64,000 bases of DNA from Persicobacter diffluens. GTDB lineage: Bacteria; Bacteroidota; Bacteroidia; Cytophagales; Cyclobacteriaceae. Made by a program: the position numbers and the translations under genes. A model generated the notes under the pieces. It was not told the DNA's origin. It was given only the letters and a program-made list of their open reading frames with translations, and did not search any database. Positions 8,247 through 17,616 of the stretch are shown here, in pieces (positions within the stretch are counted from its first letter, which is position 1; every line of letters begins with the position of its first letter). The stretch spans positions 620,001 through 684,000 of the forward strand of contig NZ_BQKE01000002.1 of the NCBI RefSeq assembly GCF_036244895.1. Reading direction: 5' to 3'.

Positions 8247-9689
8247 ATGAAGCAAGCTGAGTGTTTTTACGTTGATTTTCACTGTCACCCAGCGCTGAAG
8301 CCTTTTGGGAAAAGCTTTAATAAAACCGCCGGAGAGAACTCCGACAATTCTAAGTCATGGAATAGTATATGGCACTACAATCCTCCTAATCTCTTAAAAA
8401 AGGGAATTAATTACCTTTTTGGCCTCACCAAATTTTCTCAGGCCAATTTCACCAGTATTTCAAAAGGCAATGTAGGGCTGGTCTGTGTATCCCTTTATCC
8501 TATAGAGAAATGGTTCCTGGAAAACAAAATCAAACATCGTTTCAGCCAACAACTCCTATCAAATATTGCCACCGGGATTGGCATGAAAAGAATAAAATAT
8601 CTGCAAAAGATTGAAGATTATTTTCAAGATTTACAAGCTGAATACGGATTTTATCAACAGCTTGATAAAAAAACCATCACCATAAAGGGGAAAAAATATA
8701 ACTACAAATTAATCCGCTCTTTCGATGAATATCTGAAAATCGCTCGAAATCCGGAGCCTAGCTGTTCCACCATTTGTGTGATCATGACCATTGAAGGTCT
8801 TCATGTATTAAATACAGGACTTGGTAAAAACCCTCAAGAAGAAGAAGTCCTGCGAAATCTCACGACCATTAAACAGTGGACATTCTCCCCCTTATATATC
8901 ACTTTTGCACATCACTTTTGGAATCACCTTTGTGGCCATGCTAAAAGTTTGGATGGCTTTGTAGCGAGGAACACGGACCAAAGTGAAGGACTCAACACAG
9001 GCTTCACCCCTTTGGGAATGACCGTCCTTGAACAAATGCTTTCGGAGGAAACGGGCAGGAAAATATTAGTAGACGTGAAGCACATGAGTGCAACAGCGCG
9101 CTATCAATACTATCAATGGCTACAGCACCATCCCAAATATGCCGATACACCCGTGATTGTAAGCCATGGTGCAGTAAATGGCTTACGCTCTTTTTTTGAT
9201 CAAAGGTTATCAGACCAACCGCAGGCAGAACGATTTTTAAAAGAAGACATTAATTTCTATGATGATGAATTAATACTAATTGCGAAGAGTAAAGGAATAT
9301 TTGCCCTACAAATTGATGAAAGGAGATTGACCTCCAAAGAGTCCCTAAAAAAAGTAAAACATGCCCTTAAACGAAAAAACATTCTGACTTACCGATCAAA
9401 ATTGCTTTGGGATCAGATCCAATACATTGCCCAATTGTTGGACAGCAATGGTATGGAAGCCTGGAACAACATCGCCCTGGGCACTGATTTTGATGGGATT
9501 ATCAACCCATTAAATGGAATCTGGACCGCGGAAGACATGCCTGATTTAGCATTCCATCTCCAGGAGCATGCTTTCAATTTCTTAAAAGAAAACCGGTTAA
9601 AACTATCCGACAATTACCTGCCCGCACAGCAAATTGTCCAAAATGTAATGAAAAATAATGCCCTCGCTTTTATCCAAAGGAATTATTAA
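8247..9689 (+). CDS. Divergent membrane-dipeptidase-like protein (peptidase M19 family)
   Basis: A 480-residue amidohydrolase-fold protein related to renal/membrane dipeptidase, a binuclear zinc peptidase. Near the N terminus YVDFHCHPALKPFG carries the HxH metal pair. TIEGLHVL corresponds to the bridging Glu of M19 (SIEGGH in classical members). GFTPLGMTVLEQML parallels the family's GLTPFG segment. VDVKHMS and VIVSHGAVNG match the two later His metal ligands, and IALGTDFDG matches the C-terminal GDFDG signature. An insertion of roughly 60-80 residues near positions 60-150 makes it longer than typical M19 enzymes. No signal peptide is visible, so a cytoplasmic location is likely. Substrate unknown. 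Confidence 0.75.
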   Translation: MKQAECFYVDFHCHPALKPFGKSFNKTAGENSDNSKSWNSIWHYNPPNLLKKGINYLFGLTKFSQANFTSISKGNVGLVCVSLYPIEKWFLENKIKHRFSQQLLSNIATGIGMKRIKYLQKIEDYFQDLQAEYGFYQQLDKKTITIKGKKYNYKLIRSFDEYLKIARNPEPSCSTICVIMTIEGLHVLNTGLGKNPQEEEVLRNLTTIKQWTFSPLYITFAHHFWNHLCGHAKSLDGFVARNTDQSEGLNTGFTPLGMTVLEQMLSEETGRKILVDVKHMSATARYQYYQWLQHHPKYADTPVIVSHGAVNGLRSFFDQRLSDQPQAERFLKEDINFYDDELILIAKSKGIFALQIDERRLTSKESLKKVKHALKRKNILTYRSKLLWDQIQYIAQLLDSNGMEAWNNIALGTDFDGIINPLNGIWTAEDMPDLAFHLQEHAFNFLKENRLKLSDNYLPAQQIVQNVMKNNALAFIQRNY

Positions 9690-9762
9690 ACCTCGTCAAT
9701 CTCCCTTATATTCAGCGGGCTACAACAAATAATTCATTATCACCCCATTGGTTTTTACACAT

Positions 9763-9886
9763 TTATTAATAGCCCAAATTTGGGTAAAATTATTTTATCC
9801 TCATTCGACTGTTGCTTTGGCAAAAAAACTCGAAACAAGGAATTCCCCTCCATTTTCCAGCTAAGCAGCTAAATGAAGACTTAAGC
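9763..9886 (-). repeat. Partial class B repeat, copy B3
   Basis: Reverse-orientation fragment with AGCCCAAATTTGGG, CTCATTCGACTGTTGC, AAAAACTCGAAACAAGG and CAGCTAAGCAGCTAAATGAAG, matching the class B core. The terminal repeats are missing or too decayed to place. It lies between the convergent dipeptidase and helicase genes. Confidence 0.5.
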
Positions 9887-9938
9887 AGGAATCATTTGAA
9901 TAAATGTGAATTTAACACCCATGGAGTGAAAATGGAGG

Positions 9939-11246
9939 TTATCGAGCCAAACCCAATTTAAAAGTACGCTTCTTGATTTTCTTATCCTGAAGTTTTCTCA
10001 CTAATGGCTTACCCATTCCTCTTTTTACCGCCACAAAAGCACAGAAATCCAACACATCAATTTTTCCAAGCTCCGACTTTTCCAAACCACCTTGCTGACA
10101 GCATAATCCCACCAGGTCAATTTTATTCACTTTATCCTTTTTCCCCCGACTAAAAAAGATGGTCTCCCATTGCGGATGCGCCGGAATAGGAATTCTTTCA
10201 GGAAAATCAAAAGTAACTAAACCTTGGGGTAAATAATCAATTTCTTCCTCAGCCGGGAAAATGTATACCTTCCCGTCACGATCTACACGGGCAGTCCGAC
10301 CATTTCGGTGCGTAAAGGTAGCTGCCTTTCGGGGCAATTGATAATGCACCACATGTTTGACCCCATCAATATCCAATCCACGGCCAGCCAAATCTGTGGT
10401 AATCATCATCCGGCAGCTTTCATTGCGGAATTTAATCAAAGCGCGCTCCCGGTCATGCTGATTCAAATCACCGTGATAAGCCACTGTAATCAATCCTCGC
10501 TTTTTCAAATTTTCCTCCAAACGAGCCACCGCATCTTTATGATTACAAAAAACAATGGTAGATTCTTCCCCAATTAGAGAGAGTAAATCACAAAGTTTTT
10601 CTGTCTTCTCCTCAGGAGCTGCATTTACTTCATAAAAAGTAAAACGTTCTTTGTTCTCCGTCTCGGAGAAATCCAACTTATGACTTTGTTGAAATTTTAG
10701 AAATTCCGGAATTTCAATTTCATCTGTCGCTGAAACCAAAACCTTTTGCGCTACTCCGGACAAATGAAAAAGCATATTGCTAATTTCTCCCAAAAATCCA
10801 AATTCCAGCGATTTGTCAAACTCATCCAAAATCAAATATTGTACAGTGGTCGCATCAAAGGACTCCTGGTCCATATGATCCAGGATACGGCCAGGGGTGC
10901 CGACCAAAACTGCGGGCGTATGCCGAAAATTATTCAACTCCGTCTGCCATGGATGGCCGCCATAAACACTATTGATCTTAAAATTGGTCCTAAGCGCCTT
11001 AAAAACCTTCTCAATTTGCAAGGCTAATTCCCGTGAGGGACTGACAATCAGCGCCTGCACTCCTTCTTGCTCCGGATCCAGTTGTTTCACCAAAGGCAGG
11101 AGGTAAGCCAAAGTTTTGCCACTACCTGTTGGCGCGATTAATTGCAAATGAGGATGAGCTGCAAACTGCTCCAACATCGCTTTTTGCATGGGATTTAGCT
11201 GACTAATTCCCATATTTTTCAAGGCACTTACAAATTGCTTTTCCAT
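9939..11246 (-). CDS. DEAD-box RNA helicase, DbpA-like
   Basis: A 435-residue ATP-dependent RNA helicase, likely acting on rRNA during ribosome assembly. Two RecA-like lobes carry motif I APTGSGKT, Ia PSRELA, Ib GTPGR, motif II DEFD (in place of DEAD), III SAT, then FCNHKD, HGDLNQHDRERAL, V TDLAGRGLDI and VI HRNGRTAR. The last ~75 residues (KVNKIDLVGLCCQQGGLEKS onward, with GKIDVLDFCAFVAV) resemble the DbpA RNA-binding domain, which in E. coli targets 23S rRNA hairpin 92. The frame opens at TTG 11255, but ATG 11246 (MEKQFVSALKNMG) begins the usual Q-motif region and is preferred. The AbiC-like gene ends 15 nt upstream, so both may share a transcript. Confidence 0.88.
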   Translation of the reverse strand: MEKQFVSALKNMGISQLNPMQKAMLEQFAAHPHLQLIAPTGSGKTLAYLLPLVKQLDPEQEGVQALIVSPSRELALQIEKVFKALRTNFKINSVYGGHPWQTELNNFRHTPAVLVGTPGRILDHMDQESFDATTVQYLILDEFDKSLEFGFLGEISNMLFHLSGVAQKVLVSATDEIEIPEFLKFQQSHKLDFSETENKERFTFYEVNAAPEEKTEKLCDLLSLIGEESTIVFCNHKDAVARLEENLKKRGLITVAYHGDLNQHDRERALIKFRNESCRMMITTDLAGRGLDIDGVKHVVHYQLPRKAATFTHRNGRTARVDRDGKVYIFPAEEEIDYLPQGLVTFDFPERIPIPAHPQWETIFFSRGKKDKVNKIDLVGLCCQQGGLEKSELGKIDVLDFCAFVAVKRGMGKPLVRKLQDKKIKKRTFKLGLAR

Positions 11247-11261
11247 TCTTGCCAATTTCCG

Positions 11262-12194
11262 CTAAAGTCGGTGATATTCATAATTGATTTGATAAAAATC
11301 TGCCGGATTTACCCAGGATAAAAACCAGGGTGGCATACTCCGGACCAATCCATGAGTTTCTATCCAGTTTTTTTCCTTCCAGGATCTCCCCAAAGTGGAA
11401 AGTGAAAAATAAAACATCATGGCCTGCTCATAGGTGGTGAGCTGCGCCTGCAACATTTGAATATAAGAAGTTCGCTCTTCCTCTTTCAAAAACTTAGCGA
11501 CCTCCACAAACTGCAGGGTATGGAAAAGATGTCGGAAATAATTACTCAATTTGGACTGATGCCCCGTATAAAAGGCTACATCTGGATCATATTGGCTTTT
11601 CAAAGCCAGTAAACTTTCAAGTACGTTCTCACTCAGCCTATTCCCCAAACGCCTTTCTAATAATGGCTTTAATCCAAAAACGGACTGTTCACTCACTCCA
11701 AAATAGAAACACAAAAAAGCGATATCTAATACCTTTTCCTGATAGATTTTTGGGTCCTGATGTTCCTCCTGGGGAATCAGGTCACGGACCTGTTCACTAA
11801 GCTTCAGACATTGACGATGCAGTAATATAAATACGGCGCGACCATGAATAAACTCCCCACTTGAAAGCATAGGATCTCGGTGACTCATCTGGTTGACATT
11901 CTCGCGATGAATTTTCAACAATTCAAAGAATTTAGTTTCAAATTGCTGTCGCTCAAAAATGCGTTTTTGCCATTTAATGGTTTCAAATATCAAGACAAAA
12001 CCCACCAATGAAAAAACGGGTCCGACGACCCCAGCCATCAAAGCCCCGTACTCACTCCAAAGGGAGGAGGTATAATGCCCTTCTTCCGATTGAAAAATGG
12101 GATTTTTTGCCATTAACAACATAAAAGTAATGCCGAAAATTGCCAAAAAAGTGACCAGCAGAATGGTCCAGTTTACTTCCTTTATTCGCTTCAT
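11262..12194 (-). CDS. Putative phage abortive-infection protein (AbiC-like membrane protein)
   Basis: A 310-residue protein with two N-terminal membrane segments (about 10-30 and 48-70, ALMAGVVGPVFSLVGFVLIF), a charged helix KWQKRIFERQQFETKFFELL, and a cytoplasmic helical domain. The block FETKFFELLKIHRENVNQM, the later YFRHLFHTLQFV, and LQAQLTTYEQAMMFYFSLS follow the putAbiC family (putative phage abortive infection protein). In that family infection is thought to trigger host growth arrest, but biochemical activity is not established. It sits upstream of and 15 nt from the helicase gene, without other recognisable defence genes. Assignment is from motif memory, without a search. Confidence 0.72.
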   Translation of the reverse strand: MKRIKEVNWTILLVTFLAIFGITFMLLMAKNPIFQSEEGHYTSSLWSEYGALMAGVVGPVFSLVGFVLIFETIKWQKRIFERQQFETKFFELLKIHRENVNQMSHRDPMLSSGEFIHGRAVFILLHRQCLKLSEQVRDLIPQEEHQDPKIYQEKVLDIAFLCFYFGVSEQSVFGLKPLLERRLGNRLSENVLESLLALKSQYDPDVAFYTGHQSKLSNYFRHLFHTLQFVEVAKFLKEEERTSYIQMLQAQLTTYEQAMMFYFSLSTLGRSWKEKNWIETHGLVRSMPPWFLSWVNPADFYQINYEYHRL

Positions 12195-12314
12195 TCCTCT
12201 TCTTTACCGGCTGCAAAGCTAAGGAAAATAAATCAGGAGTGAAATTATATCTGAAGGAGGGAGGGCTTCCGAAGCAATTCCCATTTTTCTGAAAATCTGA
12301 TAAAACAGAATTTT

Positions 12315-12451
12315 AGAGCGTGTTTAAAAGCCAAAATTCACAGCGAAAATTTGAAGTATTGCAGAAGCGACACAGGATTATTTTGAGTGAATAGCATCGC
12401 TGTTGTTGAAAATTTCCCGAAATCGCTTCCAATAATTCGAATTTGCAGCTG
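12315..12451. repeat. Class A repeat, copy A2 (right end lost), in a 760-bp gene-poor stretch
   Basis: Begins AGAGCGTGTTTAAAAGCC and follows copy A1 through AATAATTCGAATTTGCAGC, then diverges, so the right terminal repeat is truncated. In the rest of 12195-12953 only short chance ORFs were seen, none with family features. Confidence 0.65.
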
Positions 12452-12953
12452 GAAAAAAAGAAATAAAAAAATCAAGGCTGTGAAAAATTTAGACGAGTCA
12501 TTGGACGAAATCCACCAAGGCAATATTTGCAAAATAAGGCAGACTAAAAATGATTTTGAGGAATAAGGCTGTGAAGCCTTCCCTTTTGATTACAGAAGCC
12601 ATGACTTTTCGCCAGTTGATGAGGGCCTGAAATTTTTATGCTCGGCACGAAGCCGATTAGAATATTCAAAATAGCCATAAAATCATTCGATTCCATTTAT
12701 GTAATAAGTATAAAAAAAACACATCCACTTTGGAAATTACCATACGGATGTTTATCTCCCAACCAAATTCATTTTACCAATAATTCTTTATGCAGAAGCA
12801 CCTTTAATAAGATTAAATCAAAATAATATTTCTAATAGCGCTAATTCGGGACTGAATATTCAGTGATTTTGTGTATCAAAAAACCACCTTATATGGTGAA
12901 AAGATGATGAATATCTTGAAAATAAGGGGGGAACTTGAAAGCATTTATCCACC

Positions 12954-13142
12954 TCAAGACTCATTTTTAAGAGATTTTTGATATTGCCGTCTAGTATAGC
13001 CCGCAAGTGAAATTTGAACTGTACCAATAATAAATAAAGCAAACGGTATCGCTTCCTGCCCACGACATTCCCACGCCAGAAAATAGATACTAATACCAGC
13101 AATAATGAAAGGAACAAAAGAATATTTTGAATATAGCTTCAT
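12954..13142 (-). CDS. Small two-helix membrane protein
   Basis: A 62-residue protein with two hydrophobic segments (YSFVPFIIAGISIYFLAW and AIPFALFIIGTVQISLAGY) and a basic C-terminal tail (RRQYQKSLKNES). ATG start at 13142. It lies 30 bp downstream of the large phosphatase gene and on the same strand. No family is recognised. The membrane-protein composition favours a real gene over chance, but evidence is limited. An overlapping 85-codon frame (12860-13117) is probably its shadow. Confidence 0.5.
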   Translation of the reverse strand: MKLYSKYSFVPFIIAGISIYFLAWECRGQEAIPFALFIIGTVQISLAGYTRRQYQKSLKNES

Positions 13143-13172
13143 GTTTTTTTGCTCTTAAATTAATCAAAATAA

Positions 13173-16100
13173 TTAAAACCCAAAACCTACATCCACAAAA
13201 AACAAAGTACTTTCCTGCGAATGTCCAACCGTGGCCGTAAAGGCAATTTTATCTAAAGGACTGAGATAAATCCCACCTCCATACGCTCGATGCCAGGTAC
13301 CCGAAACTTCATCCTCAAGCCATATCCTACCGAAATCATAAAAAGCGGTCAAACCAAATGTCATCGGAAGAATACTGTTCTTAAAGTCAAAAAGGTCAAG
13401 TCGCATATCTGCATTATTCCAAAAGGAGGACCTTCCCCAGAACCGATCTCTACGAAACCCTCGCATATCATTCTTCCCCCCCAACTTATTGGACTGCAAA
13501 TAATGATAAGTCCCTTCATTATGTTCACCCCCGATATGATAAGACAATGTCAGATCTTTGGGGATGGTAAGGGTTTTATAAAGGGAGAAGGAAGCCGCAA
13601 AATGCGCATAGCTCAAATCATCATATCCAATATTATGATTCCAGGAAGCAGTTCCCCATAGATCAAAGCCCTTCTTTGGCATGGATTGACTGTCCCGACG
13701 GTCAATTTGAAATCTTGCAAAAGGCCCTAAATGATTCATAGCATTAAAGGCCAGGGGAATAGCTTCAGACGACTGAGATTGCACAAAATAACGATCATCA
13801 GAAAAGCTATTATTTTCACTATCCGTATAGATGTAATTCAGCCCCAGATTAAAATCCATATGAGCAGGCAAAGAAAAGCGAAAAGAAGGGCTGATCCGAT
13901 GATAGGTATATTGGAATCGATAATAATCATCAGAAAATTCTTCCGAAAATTCAGATTTATTCCCAAGACCAAAGAAGTTAGAATTCTTAGGTGCACGAAG
14001 CTCAACATCCCAAAAAAGATCTTGCTTTCCGATGACATCCGTATATTTTCCACGGTACTTCACTTTAAAAGCCAAACGAGAAGTGATCGCTCCCACCAGG
14101 TAATGCTTGGACGCATAAGGTTCCTTCCGGAAACCATAATGTGTCCAATTCACCCCTCCTCCTAATTGCACACCATCATCGGGTACATAACCCGCATATA
14201 ATAATGGAAATACCTGATCATATTTAAATTCCCGACGATTATACCGCTGGATTTCTGGATTTTTGGAAATTCGTTTCTTTAAAGCATGCCCCATTCCTTC
14301 AAATTCATTATTTTCAGCCTGATCGTAAATAATGATATTCTTTTTTATAGGCTTCGTCATACTGTCTACATATAGATTCCGATCTTCCCCACCAATTACG
14401 CGAATTTTAGTTTTACTTTTTCCCTGGCCTTCAAACACATATTGATCTTCCCCATTCATGCCAAAAAGTCGGATCTCACTTGTTTCCTCCGGGCTAAATG
14501 TTCGCTGATATAACTGCTGGCGCAGCTTCCCTTTCTTGGATATTTTATGAAGACTAATTTCTGTATCGCCATTTTCAAAAGGTTTTACCCTAAGCTGTTC
14601 TCGCTTATGTGAACCCAAAATCGTCACCTGTTTGGCCAAAACCTGATAATAATTTTCCGCAAATTGTGGCAGCTGATTTCTTCGGGCAATAAGCTTAGTC
14701 CGAAATTCTGCAGCTCGCTTTTGATATAAGGTATCCGGAAGCGCCTTCAGGGCTGAATCAATTACCTCATCGGTCAATTGCTTTTGAATGTGCAAAGCCT
14801 CCCTTTGAAAATCTTCCTGATTAGCTTCGGATAAAAAGTGACGATCAAAATAACGAGCATTAAAGTTAAAGCCTTCCTCCCAACGAATGGTCTCGTTAAA
14901 ACCTTCAATTTTAGGCAGAATATATCTGGAGGAAGCTATTCGTGGCAAAATACCCTCATTAATGAAAAATACCTGATCCCGATCCCTGGGCACTGGCCGG
15001 TACAAATGTCCTTTGCCGCTTTTTATTTCCACCCAGCGCCATTGATCATCATGCCGATCCCAATCCCCAATCACCATGTCAAAAAGCCGGTTACGCAGCA
15101 CAAAATCCACATCCACCTGATTGTCATTATCCTCTTTAAGCTTCTCAATGACCTTCGCAGTGGATATGATCTTTTTGTGATTCCCAAAACTCTCCACCTG
15201 CCCGGAATTTTTTGAGGGACGCTCCTCAAAGAGATAAAGCTTATCCGCGGCAATTTCCTGATAAATCCCAAAGCGAGGATCATTTCCAACATACACCACT
15301 TTAGGATTAGTATGATAAATACCCACCGCATCAGCCATTTTAGGAACGACCAAAGCGGAATAGGGATAAGAAGCAGAAATTTGATCCTGCACCACCTCGG
15401 TGGCAATAGTCCCTATCAGCATTTCCGGTACTGCTTTTACCGGGTCCTTATCAATAGAACGTAGTACATATTGATTACCATTTTTATCCTCCAAACGAAA
15501 AGATAGGGTCGTCATGCCCCCGCCTCTTTGCACGATCTTCAATCCCCCTTTCTCCTGGTCCAAATGAAAAACCGGAACTTTCACCGGCGTGGCCCAATCC
15601 TCCCGGTAATTTTCTCCCATCCATTTAATGCGGGACTTTCCAGCCAGGTACTGAGTCGCTGCCGGTACTGTAATGCTATCCTGCATCAGTCTGCTATCCG
15701 TCACCTCCGGCCGGACCTTTACCTTTTGTTGGTAATTATCCTCATAAAGCAAGCCCATCTCATTATAATAACTGATATTTACCTTACCCTTTTGGAAAAA
15801 CTGAATTTTCGCAAAACCTCTTTCCGAAGTGGCAAAGGAACTCAGTGCGCCTTTTTTTACGGATGCCTTTACCGGAGACTCTTTTGAGCCGGATCCACTC
15901 ACAATATACCGATGTTCCCCTACCTGAAAATGCTGCAGTGTATGCTCATGGCCGGCCGCATAAATCAGGGCATCATGTTCCGCAAAAATCTTTTGAAAAG
16001 CATCTCTCATTTGACGGTTTAGCGGATGCCCGAAATCCTGAGGGCTTACCCCAGCTTTTCTGGACAAAGGATAAACTGATCCTACCAAAGGAAGAGGAAG

Positions 16101-16817
16101 GTAAAGCCAGGGGACCTTATCTGTAAATGGAAAAATATGGCTTTTTAGCGGAAAATAGCCTCCATGTGCCCCATGAGAATACATTGGATGATGTCCCACC
16201 ACCACCAACTGTTTGAACTGGTTCCGGAACACGATATCCTGCAATGCCAAGAAAACATCCTCATTGCTCCTACATTCGCAGTCCCTATCCAGGGATAAAT
16301 CCTGATGGCCGTATAGCAGCCACTGAGTATCCAGAACAATAAGCGTGATATCCTCATTCAGGGTAAGCTCTATCGGATCCGGGCAACCACCAGGCGGCAG
16401 GAAAGTAGAATCCCCCAATAACTGATTGACATAATTTTCCTGTTCGGCTAGCCGCTCCAAACCCGAACGACGCCCCTGCGCATAATCATGATTACCGGGA
16501 ATCATTACTACTCGGGTGCTATAATTTTTTAAATCCTCTATTTGCGCCTTAATAATAGCTTCAGTTCTGGCTCGATCCTCATCTTCCCTCTCAGGCATAC
16601 CGTTAGGATAAATATTATCGCCTAAAAATACTACAGCTGAAGGGGCAGATTCATCCGCTATTTGCCGAAACAATTCTTTCAGCCAGGGATCCCCTTTCTT
16701 TGCTGCTCCGCCATCCCCCAACAAATAAACGGTATAGCTTGTCCCTTGAGCAAAAACAATATTTACACAAAAAAATAAGAATATAAATAAGTATCGTTTT
16801 TTATTCAAAGTCGTCAA
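13173..16817 (-). CDS. Metallophosphoesterase / kinase-like / Omp85 barrel fusion protein
   Basis: A 1214-residue envelope protein. Residues 1-24 are a signal peptide. Residues 27-310 are a calcineurin-type metallophosphoesterase with GDGG (Asp35), GDN (67-68), GNHDY (109-112), GHHPMYSHGAHGG (208-220) and GHEH (289-292), so the phosphatase should be active. Residues about 435-650 form a second domain whose LFDMVIGDWDRHDDQW (578-593) resembles the catalytic loop of FAM20C/HipA-type kinases; VPRDRDQVF (609-617) could be the metal site. From about 870 a BamA/TamA-type barrel follows, with the RGFRRDRF motif and a terminal Phe. The start is a TTG at 16817 (or TTG 16808), inside the end of the upstream gene; a stop codon just upstream rules out an ATG start. 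Translation is probably coupled. Confidence 0.85.
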   Translation of the reverse strand: MTTLNKKRYLFIFLFFCVNIVFAQGTSYTVYLLGDGGAAKKGDPWLKELFRQIADESAPSAVVFLGDNIYPNGMPEREDEDRARTEAIIKAQIEDLKNYSTRVVMIPGNHDYAQGRRSGLERLAEQENYVNQLLGDSTFLPPGGCPDPIELTLNEDITLIVLDTQWLLYGHQDLSLDRDCECRSNEDVFLALQDIVFRNQFKQLVVVGHHPMYSHGAHGGYFPLKSHIFPFTDKVPWLYLPLPLVGSVYPLSRKAGVSPQDFGHPLNRQMRDAFQKIFAEHDALIYAAGHEHTLQHFQVGEHRYIVSGSGSKESPVKASVKKGALSSFATSERGFAKIQFFQKGKVNISYYNEMGLLYEDNYQQKVKVRPEVTDSRLMQDSITVPAATQYLAGKSRIKWMGENYREDWATPVKVPVFHLDQEKGGLKIVQRGGGMTTLSFRLEDKNGNQYVLRSIDKDPVKAVPEMLIGTIATEVVQDQISASYPYSALVVPKMADAVGIYHTNPKVVYVGNDPRFGIYQEIAADKLYLFEERPSKNSGQVESFGNHKKIISTAKVIEKLKEDNDNQVDVDFVLRNRLFDMVIGDWDRHDDQWRWVEIKSGKGHLYRPVPRDRDQVFFINEGILPRIASSRYILPKIEGFNETIRWEEGFNFNARYFDRHFLSEANQEDFQREALHIQKQLTDEVIDSALKALPDTLYQKRAAEFRTKLIARRNQLPQFAENYYQVLAKQVTILGSHKREQLRVKPFENGDTEISLHKISKKGKLRQQLYQRTFSPEETSEIRLFGMNGEDQYVFEGQGKSKTKIRVIGGEDRNLYVDSMTKPIKKNIIIYDQAENNEFEGMGHALKKRISKNPEIQRYNRREFKYDQVFPLLYAGYVPDDGVQLGGGVNWTHYGFRKEPYASKHYLVGAITSRLAFKVKYRGKYTDVIGKQDLFWDVELRAPKNSNFFGLGNKSEFSEEFSDDYYRFQYTYHRISPSFRFSLPAHMDFNLGLNYIYTDSENNSFSDDRYFVQSQSSEAIPLAFNAMNHLGPFARFQIDRRDSQSMPKKGFDLWGTASWNHNIGYDDLSYAHFAASFSLYKTLTIPKDLTLSYHIGGEHNEGTYHYLQSNKLGGKNDMRGFRRDRFWGRSSFWNNADMRLDLFDFKNSILPMTFGLTAFYDFGRIWLEDEVSGTWHRAYGGGIYLSPLDKIAFTATVGHSQESTLFFVDVGFGF

Positions 16818-17616
16818 ATGCTAAAATTACCCCATGTTTTTTCTTTCCTTTTTCACTGGCTATAAATAGCCGGCCCTCAGGACTGAAGCAAATTCCCTCT
16901 GCCTGAGGGAAGCGGCCTTTATCCAGCTTATAAACTTTTATTAACTGGCCGTTTATTTCATGAACAACGAAAAGTTCTTTCGAGCGATGAGACAAAATCC
17001 ATACCTCAGGTCTTTTAGGATGACAAGCAATTCCGGATAGTCCTGTATCACCATCCACCGGTAATTGATACGCCAATAGCGCCTGCTTAGGAGCTGATGG
17101 ATCTATTTGATAAACTGCCTGAAAATCTTCCCATTCTCCCTGCAATCCCGCATTTCCTTTCAAGGCCAAAAGCAATTGTCCATTGTGATTAATGGTTAAG
17201 CCTTCAATATTATTGCGCTTGGTAAAGGGCAATATGAATTTCTCTAGTTTTCGGGAATTCGCATGCATCTTAAAAAGCGTACCATTACTCTTTACACCAT
17301 AAAAATAAGGTGCCACATAGGCCGCCCCTTCAAAATCGCCTCGCTTTTCAAACTTCATTTCCTCGAGTAATTTGCGTTGGTCCAAATGATAAATAAAAAA
17401 GGAACCGACCTCATCATTAATGGTCACCAATTGATCATCTCCATACCAGGCCAAACCAGATATTTCATCCAAAGCATCCGGGAGCTCCCACAGATCCGCC
17501 TCCATTGGCATTGGAAAAGTTGGTACACCTCGATCGACGGAAGCAGGCTGACAAGCCTGAAGCATACAAAAACCTCCAAGGGCTAAAAAAAAGTATTTAA
17601 AATAAATTTTCCACAT
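16801..17616 (-). CDS. SdiA-regulated-like beta-propeller lipoprotein
   Basis: A 271-residue lipoprotein. The ATG at 17616 gives a leader MWKIYFKYFFLALGGFCMLQAC with lipobox LQAC; an in-frame ATG at 17673 would add 19 residues before it and is less likely. The mature part has propeller-like repeats typical of the SdiA-regulated family: ELPDALDEISGLAW, NDEVGSFFIYHL, GDFEGAAYV, NNIEGLTINHNGQLLLALKG, LSGIACHPKRPEVWILS and QAEGICFSPEGRLFIASE. The family's role is unknown; the fold suggests ligand binding or hydrolysis at the membrane. The gene overlaps the phosphatase/barrel gene by 17 nt, pointing to a shared function in the envelope. Confidence 0.8.
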   Translation of the reverse strand: MWKIYFKYFFLALGGFCMLQACQPASVDRGVPTFPMPMEADLWELPDALDEISGLAWYGDDQLVTINDEVGSFFIYHLDQRKLLEEMKFEKRGDFEGAAYVAPYFYGVKSNGTLFKMHANSRKLEKFILPFTKRNNIEGLTINHNGQLLLALKGNAGLQGEWEDFQAVYQIDPSAPKQALLAYQLPVDGDTGLSGIACHPKRPEVWILSHRSKELFVVHEINGQLIKVYKLDKGRFPQAEGICFSPEGRLFIASEKGKKKHGVILAFDDFE

